From Roseovarius arcticus (GTDB lineage Bacteria; Pseudomonadota; Alphaproteobacteria; Rhodobacterales; Rhodobacteraceae), in the NCBI RefSeq assembly GCF_006125015.1, contig NZ_SZZN01000001.1, positions 930,001 through 994,000 on the forward strand: DNA of 64,000 bases. The letters are read 5' to 3'. The notes under the pieces are model-generated. The model was not told the DNA's origin. It was given only the letters and a program-made list of their open reading frames with translations, and ran no database searches. This document shows, one piece after another, positions 1-9,073 of this stretch. Numbering within the stretch: the stretch's first letter is position 1; every line of letters begins with the position of its first letter. A program made the translations under genes and the position numbers.

Positions 1-1964
1 TCGCCTGCCGCGTCATCAAGACCGCGAAGCAGATGGGCATCCAGACCGTCGCTATTTATTCGGACGCTGACCGCAATGCGCTGCATGTGCGCATGGCAGA
101 CGAGGCGGTGCATATCGGCCCCGCGCCTGCCAATGAATCGTACATCGTCATAGACAAGGTGATGGACGCCGTTCGCCAGACCGGTGCAGAGGCCGTGCAT
201 CCGGGCTATGGCTTCTTGTCTGAAAACGCCAAGTTTGCCGAGGCGTTGGAGGCCGAAGGCGTCGCCTTTATCGGGCCGCCCAAAAAGGCCATTGAGGCGA
301 TGGGCGACAAGATCACGTCGAAAAAACTGGCGCAGGAGGCGGGCGTTAACACGGTGCCCGGCTATATGGGGCTGATTGAGGATGCCGAGGACGCAGTCAA
401 AATATCGAACCAGGTCGGCTATCCGGTGATGATCAAGGCCAGCGCCGGCGGCGGTGGCAAGGGCATGCGTATCGCTTGGAACGACGACGAGGCGCGTGAG
501 GGGTTTGAAAGCTCCAAGAGCGAGGCGGCCAGCAGCTTTGGCGATGACAGGATTTTCATCGAGAAGTTCGTGACGCAGCCCCGCCACATCGAAATTCAGG
601 TGCTGTGCGACAGCCACGGCAATGGAATCTATCTGGGCGAGCGTGAGTGCAGCATTCAACGCCGCAACCAGAAAGTCATCGAAGAGGCGCCCAGCCCATT
701 TTTAGATGAAGAAACGCGCAAGGCGATGGGTGAGCAAGCCGTCGCGCTGGCGCAGGCCGTCGACTACACCAGCGCTGGCACGGTCGAATTCATCGTCGAC
801 GGCGACCGGAAATTCTACTTTCTTGAGATGAACACGCGCTTGCAGGTCGAGCATCCTGTGACAGAGCTGATCACCGGCGTTGATCTGGTCGAGCAGATGA
901 TCCGCGTCGCAAACGGAGAGGCGCTTAGCCTGTCGCAAAAGGACGTGAAGCTGAATGGCTGGGCGATGGAGTGCCGCCTTTATGCCGAAGACCCTTATCG
1001 CAACTTCCTGCCGTCAATCGGTCGGCTGACCCGCTACCGCCCCCCAGAGGAGGTGCGCGTGGAAGGTGCCATAGTGCGCAACGATACCGGCGTTTATGAG
1101 GGCGGCGAGATCAGCATGTTCTACGACCCGATGATTGCCAAGTTGTGCACTTGGGGGCCGGACCGCATGGCCGCGATCGAGGGGATGCGCGCCGCGCTCG
1201 ACAGTTTTGAAGTTGAGGGCATCGGACATAACCTGCCGTTCCTGTCTGCTGTGATGGACCATCCCAAATTCGTGTCTGGCAATATCACCACGGCCTTTAT
1301 CGCTGAGGAATATGAGGGCGGCTTTGAGGGGGCGACGCTGGACGATGCAACGTTGCGCCGCGTCGCTGCGTCCTGCGCCGCGATGCACCGTGTCGCCGAA
1401 ATCCGGCGCACGCGCATTTCGGGGACAATGGACAATCATGAGCGCAAGGTGGGCGACGACTGGAATGTCGCGCTGCAGGGGACCAGCCTCGACGTGAGCA
1501 TAAAAGCCCGGCGCGGTGGGGCCACCGTGACGTTCGCAGATGGCGGCGCCGTCGAGGTGGCCAGCGACTGGACGCCGGGCAATTCGCTGGCACGCCTGGA
1601 GGTGGACGGCACGCCGCTGGTGCTGAAGGTCGGCAAAGTCTCAGGCGGCTTTCGCATCCGGTGCCGAGGCGCGGACCTAAGGGTGCATGTCCGCACGCCG
1701 CGTCAGGCCGAGCTAGCCGCGCGGATGCCAGAAAAACAGCCGCCCGACACGTCCAAGATGCTGCTTTGCCCGATGCCCGGCCTTTTGGTCAAAATGAACG
1801 TGGCTGCCGGTGATGAAGTGCAGGACGGGCAGGCGCTATGCACTGTTGAGGCTATGAAAATGGAAAATATCCTGCGGGCCGAGCGCAGTGGTATCGTCAG
1901 TGTCGTCAATGCAGAACCGGGCGATAGCCTGGCGGTCGATGAAGTCATTATGGAGTTCGAATAG
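1..1964 (+). CDS. pccA: Propionyl-CoA carboxylase biotin-containing alpha subunit (5' truncated)
   Basis: Carboxylates its own biotin with ATP and bicarbonate; with PccB this turns propionyl-CoA into methylmalonyl-CoA. The frame is open from base 3, and the residues before the Met at 33 (ACRVIKTAKQ) match the conserved biotin carboxylase N-terminus, so roughly a dozen residues lie outside the window and the Met at 33 is internal. In the 653 visible residues the ATP-grasp glycine loop (KASAGGGGKGMR) begins near 145, the carboxylase-core motif EMNTRLQVEHPVTE follows, and the biotinyl domain closes the protein with EAMKMEN, whose biotin-accepting lysine is about residue 619. The methylmalonyl-CoA mutase gene downstream supports a propionyl-CoA rather than 3-methylcrotonyl-CoA or acetyl-CoA substrate. 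Confidence 0.95.
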   Translation, partial: ACRVIKTAKQMGIQTVAIYSDADRNALHVRMADEAVHIGPAPANESYIVIDKVMDAVRQTGAEAVHPGYGFLSENAKFAEALEAEGVAFIGPPKKAIEAMGDKITSKKLAQEAGVNTVPGYMGLIEDAEDAVKISNQVGYPVMIKASAGGGGKGMRIAWNDDEAREGFESSKSEAASSFGDDRIFIEKFVTQPRHIEIQVLCDSHGNGIYLGERECSIQRRNQKVIEEAPSPFLDEETRKAMGEQAVALAQAVDYTSAGTVEFIVDGDRKFYFLEMNTRLQVEHPVTELITGVDLVEQMIRVANGEALSLSQKDVKLNGWAMECRLYAEDPYRNFLPSIGRLTRYRPPEEVRVEGAIVRNDTGVYEGGEISMFYDPMIAKLCTWGPDRMAAIEGMRAALDSFEVEGIGHNLPFLSAVMDHPKFVSGNITTAFIAEEYEGGFEGATLDDATLRRVAASCAAMHRVAEIRRTRISGTMDNHERKVGDDWNVALQGTSLDVSIKARRGGATVTFADGGAVEVASDWTPGNSLARLEVDGTPLVLKVGKVSGGFRIRCRGADLRVHVRTPRQAELAARMPEKQPPDTSKMLLCPMPGLLVKMNVAAGDEVQDGQALCTVEAMKMENILRAERSGIVSVVNAEPGDSLAVDEVIMEFE

Positions 1965-1970
1965 ATCATC

Positions 1971-2492
1971 ATGCGCTTTGCCGCGTCCATCCCCTTCGGC
2001 CGCGCTTCATTGGTCTGCGCGTTGCTGCTTGCCATTGCTGGTTGCAAGCGGGCGAGTGAGGCGGAAATGCGCACGATGTTGGCCGAATGGGTGCCTTTGG
2101 GCGATACAGTGGCCTTCGAGGCTACGCGCGGCTGTGCGGCGGGCCTCTTTGATGTGGTCGACGGGCGCATTGCCTCGCGGATGCGGGTGGCGACCAGCGT
2201 GCAGGAGGCCGCGATGGTCCTGCGCGGTAATGCAGCAGTAGCGATAGACGACACAAGTCTTACCCCGGATGCTGCCATGCTGGAACTGATGCAGGCAGAC
2301 CGCAGCGCTGGGATGACGATGCGGATGGCCGGGCTGGAGGGGCGCGTTTGTATGGACAGCGACGTTCAAGGCGCGTTTGCCGCCGCGCTGGTCAATCCGC
2401 GCGCCGTGCTGCTGGTGGGCCATGATCGCCGGATTTTGGCGCTGATGGATGTGGATGCGGGTCTGCTGATAGCCGCCATGGGGGCGAAATGA
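1971..2492 (+). CDS. Uncharacterised lipoprotein between pccA and scpA
   Basis: A 173-residue protein starting six bases after the pccA stop, so probably cotranscribed. The N-terminus is a lipoprotein signal peptide: a charged start, a hydrophobic stretch and the lipobox AIAGC followed by KRASE, placing the mature protein in the membrane or periplasm. Two further cysteines (in RGCAAG and GRVCMD) could form a disulfide. I recognise no catalytic motif. A gene of this size in this position is familiar from Rhodobacteraceae pcc regions, but I know of no function for it. A link to propionyl-CoA metabolism rests on position only. Confidence 0.8.
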   Translation: MRFAASIPFGRASLVCALLLAIAGCKRASEAEMRTMLAEWVPLGDTVAFEATRGCAAGLFDVVDGRIASRMRVATSVQEAAMVLRGNAAVAIDDTSLTPDAAMLELMQADRSAGMTMRMAGLEGRVCMDSDVQGAFAAALVNPRAVLLVGHDRRILALMDVDAGLLIAAMGAK

Positions 2493-2514
2493 TGCCGCGG
2501 GCGAGCGCCATACC

Positions 2515-2976
2515 TCAGCTGCCGCCTGCGCGGCGGTCGTTGATCTCCTGCTGGCGCATGGGCAGCTTATCTATAGTTCGGGTAATCTCCCGCACATCCC
2601 ACGGCAGCGGTTTGCGCAGGTATATCGTGCCGTCCTTGACGATCAGCACAAGCATGAAACCACGCGGATGTAGCCGATCACGTAGCGCACTACCTGAACC
2701 GGGATCGGTGTCGGTCAAGATAACGACGTCTCGCTCGGCCAGCGCGCTCAGCCGGGCGTTAAGCAACTCCATCTGGCGGATGAACTGCGGATCATTTGGG
2801 CTGTCGGCAAAGACGACGAGGGGCCTTTTTATCCATAGAAATTGCTTCAAATCAACGTTTGTACCCTCAATAAACACCTCGGATGCAACCACATCAGAGG
2901 ACCCTTCCGAGGCCTGCTGGGCAGCGACCGGAAGGGTGAAAAGGCAAGCGAAAACAAAGGGAAGTATTAGTTTCAT
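2515..2976 (-). CDS. Secreted DUF4174-type protein
   Basis: A 153-residue protein on the minus strand, converging on the preceding lipoprotein gene. The start is the ATG at 2976, which has a GGAGA ribosome site seven bases upstream and begins a good signal peptide (MKLILPFVFACLF ending at VAAQQA); an in-frame Met further upstream would bury this signal. The mature part has features of DUF4174 proteins: RPLVVFADSPNDP, then a helix resembling MELLNARLSALAERDVVILTDTDPG, then FMLVLIVKDGTIYLR near the end. The family looks like a degenerate thioredoxin-like fold, but no CxxC is present, so redox activity is not expected. Function unknown. Confidence 0.8.
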   Translation of the reverse strand: MKLILPFVFACLFTLPVAAQQASEGSSDVVASEVFIEGTNVDLKQFLWIKRPLVVFADSPNDPQFIRQMELLNARLSALAERDVVILTDTDPGSGSALRDRLHPRGFMLVLIVKDGTIYLRKPLPWDVREITRTIDKLPMRQQEINDRRAGGS

Positions 2977-3152
2977 TGGTTCTCCTATACGCCATAATAT
3001 AAGCGGCGCCCGGGGGATTGCGATACGAAAGATTACGTCTTTCGCACAAAGACCTGCGTTAATTCCATTGTCAGGATTGCACATTAGCCATGCTTACACA
3101 TCCCGGCGCCACCCTGCGTGGCCCGGTGTCATAGCGAAAGGCGGGCCAAGAC

Positions 3153-4112
3153 ATGGAAATTACGCTGCATCTGGGAGCGCATCGATGCGCCTCGACGAGC
3201 TTTCAATGGTATATGCGCAAGAACGCAGTGCGCCTCGCTGCGTCTGGCATCGGCTTTTGGGGACCGCAGCAGACGCGCATGGGGTTGCTGGAGGGCATAT
3301 TTCCCAGTCCCGGTCCGATGACCGCAGCAAAGCAAGCGGCACGTGCAAAAGGACGGATCGCGCTGGCTATTGCCAAGGCCGAAGAGACGGGAATTCAGCA
3401 TCTGATCATCTCGGACGAGAATATGATCGGTGCGCCGCGCCGCAATCTGCGAGACATGCGTTTATATCCCGGTATCGGCGAGCGGATGGCACGCTATTGC
3501 GACGCCCTAAGCGGCCGGGCGGTGCGCGCTGTGATATCGGTGCGGGCGCAGGATGCATGGTGGGCTTCGAACATAGCCTTCGCGGTTGCGCGTGGTGCGC
3601 AGCTACCGTCGCGAGTGCAGCTTGCACATATAGCGGCCAGCACGCGCAACTGGCGCGATGTCATCATCGATCTGGCCTGTGCATTGCCAGAGGCACACCT
3701 GATGGTGATGCCGCACGAGATGTTTGCATCCGTCCCAGAACGGCGGCTAGCCTTGATGCTGAACTGCGCCGACATGCCGCGCGCCCATGCACGAGAGTGG
3801 CTGAACCGCTCGCCGGATTTGCCTGCGTTGCGCGCAGCACTGATGGAGCGTGGCAGCGATCCGGCGTTGCTGCCCCAGGGCCACGGTCTGTGGCAGCCCT
3901 TTGGCCGCGAGGAATGCGCGGCCCTACGCGAGGCTTATGCCGACGATCTTTATTGGCTACGCGCTGGTGCGGATGGTCTGGCAACATTGATAGAGGAACA
4001 CGGACAGGATCAGGCGGGGCGAACACCGCCGATCATCGTCCAGACAAGAGGACAAGAACATGACCAAGAAGGTGCAAGACGATTGGCGCAAGCTGGCCGA
4101 GGCGGAGCTTAA
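3153..4112 (+). CDS. Sulfotransferase-like protein
   Basis: 319 residues with no signal peptide. The N-terminus [17 protein letters not shown] resembles the 5'-phosphosulfate loop of PAPS-dependent sulfotransferases (commonly LHIGxxKTGTTSLQ), and the segment [16 protein letters not shown] resembles the 3'-phosphate-binding strand that follows (usually VRDPxxRxxS). The usual Lys-Thr-Gly of the loop is replaced by Arg-Cys-Ala, so activity is uncertain. The 3' end runs 53 bases into scpA in another frame, so the last ~18 residues are encoded by DNA shared with the mutase N-terminus; the tail is glycine/arginine/glutamine rich and unlike the body. Overlap implies cotranscription. The acceptor substrate cannot be predicted. 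Confidence 0.65.
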   Translation: MEITLHLGAHRCASTSFQWYMRKNAVRLAASGIGFWGPQQTRMGLLEGIFPSPGPMTAAKQAARAKGRIALAIAKAEETGIQHLIISDENMIGAPRRNLRDMRLYPGIGERMARYCDALSGRAVRAVISVRAQDAWWASNIAFAVARGAQLPSRVQLAHIAASTRNWRDVIIDLACALPEAHLMVMPHEMFASVPERRLALMLNCADMPRAHAREWLNRSPDLPALRAALMERGSDPALLPQGHGLWQPFGREECAALREAYADDLYWLRAGADGLATLIEEHGQDQAGRTPPIIVQTRGQEHDQEGARRLAQAGRGGA

Positions 4113-6192
4113 AGGGCGGCCTCTGGATGACCTGACGTGGCACACGATAGAAGGCATTGATGTAAAGCCATTATATACGGCCGACGATACTGACGGGCTG
4201 GCGCATATGGGCAGCATCCCCGGCGCCGCGCCATTCACCCGCGGGGTCAAGGCGACAATGTATGCGGGACGCCGCTGGACGATCCGGCAATATGCCGGAT
4301 TTTCGACAGCCGAGGAATCTAACGCGTTTTACCGCAGTAATCTGGCGGCGGGGCAGCAGGGCGTATCGGTAGCCTTCGATCTGGCCACCCACCGGGGTTA
4401 TGACAGCGATCATCCCCGCGTCGAGGGTGATGTTGGCAAGGCCGGCGTCGCCATCGATTCGGTTGAGGACATGAAGATCCTTTTTGACCAGATCCCGTTG
4501 GACCAGGTCAGCGTCAGCATGACGATGAACGGTGCGGTCATCCCGATTCTCGCCAGTTTTATCGTCGCGGGCGAAGAGCAGGGGCATGACAAATCCCTTC
4601 TCTCGGGAACGATTCAGAACGACATCCTCAAGGAATTCATGGTGCGCAACACCTATGTCTATCCGCCGCAGCCCAGCATGAGAATTATCAGCGACATCAT
4701 CGAATATACCTCGGATGGGATGCCAAAGTTCAACTCTATTTCCATCTCAGGCTATCACATGCAGGAGGCTGGCGCGAACCTGGTGCAAGAGCTTGCCTAT
4801 ACCCTCGCTGATGGGCGCGAATACGTGCGCGCAGCGATCGAGGCGGGAATGGACGTCGACAAATTCGCCGGGCGTCTCAGCTTCTTTTTCGCCATTGGGA
4901 TGAACTTCTTTATGGAGGCGGCCAAGCTGCGCGCCGCACGCCTGCTGTGGCACCGCATCATGACAGAGTTCGGTGCGCAGAACGAACGCTCCAAAATGCT
5001 GCGAACGCACTGCCAGACCTCGGGCGTCAGCTTGCAAGAGCAGGACCCCTACAACAACGTCGTGCGCACCGCTTATGAGGCGATGAGTGCTGTCTTGGGC
5101 GGCACACAATCGCTGCACACCAATGCGCTGGACGAGGCGATGGCCTTGCCGACTGAATTCAGCGCGCGCATTGCCCGCAATACCCAACTGATCTTGCAAG
5201 AGGAAACGGGCATCACCGCCGTCGTCGACCCACTGGCTGGCAGCTATTATGTCGAGAGCCTGACAGCCGAACTGGCTGAAAAGGCGTGGGCTCTGATGGA
5301 CGAAGTCGAGGAGATGGGGGGTATGACCAAGGCCGTCGCCAGCGGTATGCCCAAGCTGCGCATTGAGGAATCGGCAGCTACGCGGCAGGCGATGATCGAC
5401 CGCGGCACCGAAGTGATCGTAGGCGTCAACAAATATCGCCGTGACAGCGAGGATCCCATTGATCTGCTCAGCATCGACAACACCAAGGTGCGCGATAGCC
5501 AGATCGCCCGGCTGAAGAGCATCCGTGCATCGCGGGACGAAAATGCCTGTACGAAGGCGCTAGACGAGTTAGAGCGCCGCGCACGGGAGGGTGGTAATTT
5601 GCTGGAGGCGGCTGTCGAGGCAGCGCGCGCCCGCGCAACAGTAGGCGAGATATCAATGAGCATGGAGAAGGTATTCGGCCGCCACCGCGCCGAAGTCAAA
5701 ACTCTGGCAGGCGTCTATGGCGCTGCTTACGCTGGCGACGAAGGCTTTGAAGCTATCCAAAAATCGGTCGAGGATTTCGCCGAAGAGGAAGGGCGCCGCC
5801 CCCGGATGCTGGTGGTAAAGATGGGCCAAGACGGCCATGATCGGGGGGCCAAAGTGATCGCGACGGCGTTCGCCGACATTGGATTTGACGTCGATGTTGG
5901 CCCGCTATTTCAAACGCCCGAGGAGGCAGCACAAGATGCGATGGACAACGACGTGCACGTCATCGGCATCAGTAGTCAGGCAGCAGGCCACAAGACATTG
6001 GCCCCCAAGCTGATTGAGGCGCTGCGCGCGCAAGGCGCGGGCGAAATTTTGGTTGTTTGCGGGGGTGTGATCCCTCAAGGGGATTACGAATTCCTGAAAA
6101 ACGCTGGTGTGAAGGCGATTTTTGGACCGGGGACAAATATTCCTAGTGCCGCACTGGAAATATTGCAGATGATCCGCGACGCGCGGGGGTAG
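4060..6192 (+). CDS. scpA: Methylmalonyl-CoA mutase, adenosylcobalamin-dependent
   Basis: Interconverts (R)-methylmalonyl-CoA and succinyl-CoA using adenosylcobalamin, feeding propionyl-CoA carbon into the TCA cycle. At 710 residues this is the single-chain form with an N-terminal CoA-binding barrel and a C-terminal cobalamin domain. Seen directly: the barrel motif around [20 protein letters not shown], the segment [15 protein letters not shown], the stretch [25 protein letters not shown], and the base-off cobalamin motif DGHDRG at 591-596, in which His593 should ligate cobalt. Start: ATG at 4060, preceded by AGAGGA nine bases upstream. Together with pccA it makes a near-complete propionyl-CoA route; epimerase and pccB are not in the window. 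Confidence 0.97.
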   Translation: MTKKVQDDWRKLAEAELKGRPLDDLTWHTIEGIDVKPLYTADDTDGLAHMGSIPGAAPFTRGVKATMYAGRRWTIRQYAGFSTAEESNAFYRSNLAAGQQGVSVAFDLATHRGYDSDHPRVEGDVGKAGVAIDSVEDMKILFDQIPLDQVSVSMTMNGAVIPILASFIVAGEEQGHDKSLLSGTIQNDILKEFMVRNTYVYPPQPSMRIISDIIEYTSDGMPKFNSISISGYHMQEAGANLVQELAYTLADGREYVRAAIEAGMDVDKFAGRLSFFFAIGMNFFMEAAKLRAARLLWHRIMTEFGAQNERSKMLRTHCQTSGVSLQEQDPYNNVVRTAYEAMSAVLGGTQSLHTNALDEAMALPTEFSARIARNTQLILQEETGITAVVDPLAGSYYVESLTAELAEKAWALMDEVEEMGGMTKAVASGMPKLRIEESAATRQAMIDRGTEVIVGVNKYRRDSEDPIDLLSIDNTKVRDSQIARLKSIRASRDENACTKALDELERRAREGGNLLEAAVEAARARATVGEISMSMEKVFGRHRAEVKTLAGVYGAAYAGDEGFEAIQKSVEDFAEEEGRRPRMLVVKMGQDGHDRGAKVIATAFADIGFDVDVGPLFQTPEEAAQDAMDNDVHVIGISSQAAGHKTLAPKLIEALRAQGAGEILVVCGGVIPQGDYEFLKNAGVKAIFGPGTNIPSAALEILQMIRDARG

Positions 6193-6203
6193 CGGTGACC
6201 GGA

Positions 6204-6228
6204 CGGGCGCGCGCGGGTGGCGCGCCCG
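6204..6228 (+). terminator. GC-rich hairpin after scpA
   Basis: A perfect 9-bp stem (CGGGCGCGC pairing with GCGCGCCCG) around a 7-base loop starts 12 bases after the scpA stop. There is no T-run after it, so it is either a weak intrinsic terminator or an RNA-stabilising 3' hairpin. Confidence 0.45.
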
Positions 6229-6334
6229 CCGGAAGTGCTAATCAACGGGGCTTGGGCCGGTGATAATGGCCCGCTCTAGGCATCTATCCGCAATGCGTGC
6301 CGTATTTGTGAACGCTCTGTGACCAGTTCGGAGG

Positions 6335-6353
6335 CACTTTGCTTTACAAAGTG
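6335..6353 (-). terminator. Hairpin just downstream of the tRNA
   Basis: A 7-bp perfect inverted repeat (CACTTTG / CAAAGTG) with a 5-base loop lies five bases beyond the encoded CCA end of the tRNA on the minus strand. No strong T-run follows. It is placed to end the tRNA transcript or to direct 3' processing. Confidence 0.4.
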
Positions 6354-6357
6354 ACTT

Positions 6358-6433
6358 TGGTGGCGTGAGGTGGATTTGAACCACCGACCTAACGATTATG
6401 AGTCGTTTGCTCTAACCCCTGAGCTACCACGCC
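6358..6433 (-). tRNA. tRNA with CAU anticodon, probably elongator Met
   Basis: The minus strand folds into a full cloverleaf of 76 nt including an encoded CCA: acceptor GGCGTGG with TCACGCC and discriminator A; D-arm GCTC/GAGC; anticodon arm AACGA/TCGTT with loop CTCATAA; variable AGGTC; T-arm GGTGG/CCACC with loop TTCAAAT. The anticodon is CAT. It is not an initiator tRNA, since position 1 pairs with 72 (G-C) and the three G-C pairs typical of initiator anticodon stems are absent. A lysidine-modified Ile2 tRNA shares this anticodon and cannot be excluded by eye. Confidence 0.93.
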
Positions 6434-6442
6434 GTCGCCGCG

Positions 6443-6471
6443 TGGCTAAGCCAGCGGCGAGCCACCGTCAA
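6443..6471 (-). promoter_or_regulatory. Candidate promoter of the tRNA
   Basis: Reading the minus strand, TTGACG (6471-6466) is followed after 17 bases by TAGCCA (6448-6443), which would start transcription about three bases before the mature tRNA 5' end. The -35 is near consensus and the -10 is poor, a pattern seen in stable-RNA promoters of this bacterial group. Inference only. Confidence 0.4.
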
Positions 6472-6616
6472 GCCGGAAATCGGCATTGTGCACGGTGAAG
6501 CGTATTGGCGTGCCCTTTGCGCTACCTTCGCCGCAGATCGCAGGACGGGTTGAACTTCTTGGGTGGGCGCAGGTATGACTTGTGCGTCGCAGACGCCATC
6601 GGGAAGGGCCATGCAT

Positions 6617-7228
6617 ATGCTGGAATTGGATCATCTCGCCATTGCGGCGACGACGCTGGAGGAGGGCTGTGACTGGGTTGCGCAGCGCCTTGGTACAGCG
6701 CCAATTCGGGGGGGGCGGCATGCGTTCTTTGGGACGCATAATTGCCTCCTTGGGCTAGAGAATGGCCTCTACCTCGAAGTGATCGCGATTGACCCGGACG
6801 CGCCGCCACCGGGGCGGCCACGGTGGTTTGATCTGGATCGGATGGCCGGACCGCCGCGCCTGAGCAACTGGATATGCCGTACCGAGGATCTGGAGGCAAC
6901 GCAGGCAGCACTGCCGGGAATCGGGCCGCAAGTCGCGCTGGAGCGCGGCGATCTGCGCTGGCGAATGGCGGTGCCTGAAAACGGCCAGCTCCCCTTTGAC
7001 GGATGCCACGCAGCGGTCATTCAATGGGATGGCGATCTGCATCCTGCGGCGGCCCTTCCGGCCACGGGTATCACGCTGCGGCGCCTGATCGTCACGCACC
7101 CGGACGCGCAGGCGCTAGAGGCGCGAATGGCGCCGCGGCTGATAGATCGGCGGGTCGTGTTTGAGACCGGTGCCATAGGACTAAGAGCCGAATTCGACAC
7201 GCCCGGCGGCTGCAAGTTCTTAGGATAA
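6617..7228 (+). CDS. Glyoxalase-like (VOC superfamily) protein
   Basis: 203 residues. The N-terminus LELDHLAIAATTLEEGCDWV is the first beta-alpha element of the VOC fold, with a potential metal ligand at the first His (DHLAI), followed by GGRHAFFGTHNCLLGLENGLYLEVIAID, where a second His and a Glu occupy the usual positions. This pattern fits the Glyoxalase_3 group of single-chain VOC proteins. The start at 6617 gives good spacing from the GGAAGGG ribosome site; the ATG six bases earlier sits too close. The gene appears monocistronic, downstream of the divergent tRNA. Substrate unknown; members of this group are mostly uncharacterised. Confidence 0.75.
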   Translation: MLELDHLAIAATTLEEGCDWVAQRLGTAPIRGGRHAFFGTHNCLLGLENGLYLEVIAIDPDAPPPGRPRWFDLDRMAGPPRLSNWICRTEDLEATQAALPGIGPQVALERGDLRWRMAVPENGQLPFDGCHAAVIQWDGDLHPAAALPATGITLRRLIVTHPDAQALEARMAPRLIDRRVVFETGAIGLRAEFDTPGGCKFLG

Positions 7229-7351
7229 CACTTAGGCTGGTTGCCGCTGAGTTTAGAGAAAATTTGCACGCGGACGCGCTCTGATCCGGCCGCAAAAAAC
7301 ACCTGCGGCGGCGCGCTGACATCTCCGCTCAAACACTTTAGGGTTACCCCC

Positions 7352-8035
7352 ATGTCGCTTTGGACCCGTATGACTGAGGCCGTATCGGCCCTTGCCAATG
7401 GTGAGGGTCTGAGCCGTGTATTTGAGCGTTTGCGCACCCCGCCAGAGCGCCGCGTCGCCTTTGCTATCGCCGTTATTGCGCTGGGCGCAAAAATGGCCAA
7501 GGCGGACGGGCAGGTCACGCGCAACGAGGTGTCGGCCTTTCGTGAGGTTTTCCAAATTGCCCAGGCAGATGAGGCGGGCGCCGCGCGGGTGTTCAATCTG
7601 GCCCGCCAGGACGTGGCCGGGTTTGAGGAATACGCTGCCAAGATCAAGGCGATGTTCGGCAAGGAGACTGGCGCCCTGCGCGATCTGATGGAGGGGCTGT
7701 TTCACATCGCGATGGCTGACGGCCAGTACCATCCGGACGAAAACATCTTTCTAGAGCGGGTAGCAGAGATTTTTGATATGTCGCCTGCTGAATTTCAGCA
7801 GATGCGCTGCCGCTTTGTGCCAGATGCCGCGCCGAACCCTTATCAAGTGTTGGGCGCCGCCCCCGGCGATGATCTGGATGCGGTGCGCAAGCGCTATCGC
7901 GCAATGGTCCGCGAATCGCACCCCGACCGCATGATGGCGCGCGGTGTGCCAACCGAGGCGATGCGGTTGGCCGAAAAGCGGATGGTCGACATCAATCGCG
8001 CGTGGGCTGAAATTCAATCTGAGCGAGCTGCATGA
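7352..8035 (+). CDS. TerB/DnaJ-domain co-chaperone-like protein (DjlA type, soluble)
   Basis: 227 residues with two modules. Residues ~35-140 look like a TerB-type helical domain: two similar segments, one with KMAKADGQVTRNEVSAFREVF and one with HIAMADGQYHPDENIFLERVA, each carrying the acidic ADGxxxxxE signature. Residues ~165-227 are a J domain (NPYQVLGAAPGDDLDAVRKRYR) with the HPD triad at 190-192, which stimulates Hsp70 ATPase. E. coli DjlA has the same order but begins with a membrane helix; none is visible here. The start is the ATG at 7352, because residues encoded further upstream do not resemble the family. The stop overlaps the next start (ATGA), implying coupling. Confidence 0.82.
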   Translation: MSLWTRMTEAVSALANGEGLSRVFERLRTPPERRVAFAIAVIALGAKMAKADGQVTRNEVSAFREVFQIAQADEAGAARVFNLARQDVAGFEEYAAKIKAMFGKETGALRDLMEGLFHIAMADGQYHPDENIFLERVAEIFDMSPAEFQQMRCRFVPDAAPNPYQVLGAAPGDDLDAVRKRYRAMVRESHPDRMMARGVPTEAMRLAEKRMVDINRAWAEIQSERAA

Positions 8036-9042
8036 GGCTGGCGACGTGGAATATCGAATGGTTCGACAGCCTTTTCAATGACGCGGGGCATCTGCTGGAA
8101 GATGGAGAATGGTCCTCGCGTCATGGCGTCACGCGACGGGATCAGGCGGCGGCGATCACGACAATCATGCGCGCAGTCGATGCCGATGCAGTGATGATTA
8201 TCGAGGCGCCGAATGATAGCAAGCAGCGCGACACCGTGCGCGCGCTAGAGGGATTCGCGCGGGCCAAGGGGCTGCGGACACGCCGCGCGCTGATCGGCTT
8301 TGCCAATGAGACGCAACAGGAAATTGCGCTGCTGTATGATCCAGATGCTGTGACGGCGGTGCATGACCCGCAAAGTGCGGAGGGCGCGCCCCGCTTTGAC
8401 GGTACATTCCATATCGATCTGGATATTGATGCAGTGCGGGACCGCGTCCGGTTCTCCAAGCCACCGCTGGAGGTGCGGGTAACGACGCGGGCGGGGCAAA
8501 CGCTGCGCCTGATCGGGGCACATCTGAAATCGAAGGCACCTTATGGCGCGGCGACGCCTGCGGATGTAATGCGCATCGCAATCGCCAACCGCCGCAAGCA
8601 ACTGGCGCAGGCAGTCTGGCTGCGTGGCCGTATCGCGGCGCATCTGAAAGCAGGTGAGACCTTAATCGTGATGGGCGACCTGAATGATGGCCCCGGCCTT
8701 GATGAGTACGAGGGGCTTTTTGGGCGCTCATCGGTTGAGGTGGTGCTGGGTGAGGGGCAGGCACTGCAGCTGTATGATCCACATGCGCGCAGCGCGCTGG
8801 GGCAAAAGATCGGGGCGCTTCATAGTACGTCGCGGTTTTATCTGAACCATGAGGGGCGATATTTGCAGGCGCTGCTGGACTATATCATGGTGTCACCCGA
8901 CCTGCTGGCTCTGGGGCCAAAGTGGCGGATCTGGCATCCGTTCGATGATCCTGCCTGTTACGCAGATGAGGCCTTGCGGGAGGCGCTACTGGCCGCGTCT
9001 GACCATTTTCCGGTGACGCTGGATATTGATCTAGACCCTTAA
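8032..9042 (+). CDS. Endonuclease/exonuclease/phosphatase-fold protein
   Basis: 336 residues, translationally coupled to the preceding gene by an ATGA overlap. The EEP fold is recognisable: the N-terminal strand LATWNIEWFD, the metal-binding Glu in VMIIEAPN, the phosphate-contacting His in GAHLKSK, the GDLNDGP motif (catalytic Asp and Asn) and the C-terminal SDHFPV with the catalytic Asp-His. No signal peptide is present, so it acts in the cytoplasm. EEP proteins cleave phosphodiesters or phosphomonoesters of nucleic acids, phosphoinositides or sphingolipids, and the substrate cannot be decided from these motifs. Pairing with a J-domain gene is unusual, but I draw no function from it. Confidence 0.82.
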   Translation: MRLATWNIEWFDSLFNDAGHLLEDGEWSSRHGVTRRDQAAAITTIMRAVDADAVMIIEAPNDSKQRDTVRALEGFARAKGLRTRRALIGFANETQQEIALLYDPDAVTAVHDPQSAEGAPRFDGTFHIDLDIDAVRDRVRFSKPPLEVRVTTRAGQTLRLIGAHLKSKAPYGAATPADVMRIAIANRRKQLAQAVWLRGRIAAHLKAGETLIVMGDLNDGPGLDEYEGLFGRSSVEVVLGEGQALQLYDPHARSALGQKIGALHSTSRFYLNHEGRYLQALLDYIMVSPDLLALGPKWRIWHPFDDPACYADEALREALLAASDHFPVTLDIDLDP

Positions 9043-9073
9043 AAGTGGGTTTGGATGTGCTATATTGCACTCT

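Noticed and set aside
33..35. ATG at 33 as the start of pccA
   Set aside because: The frame is open to the window edge and the residues before this Met match the conserved biotin carboxylase N-terminus, so the gene is truncated rather than starting here.
2489..4063. A 524-codon plus-strand frame spanning the DUF4174 gene and the sulfotransferase gene
   Set aside because: It runs antisense through a gene with a clear signal peptide and then out of frame through another; no domain.
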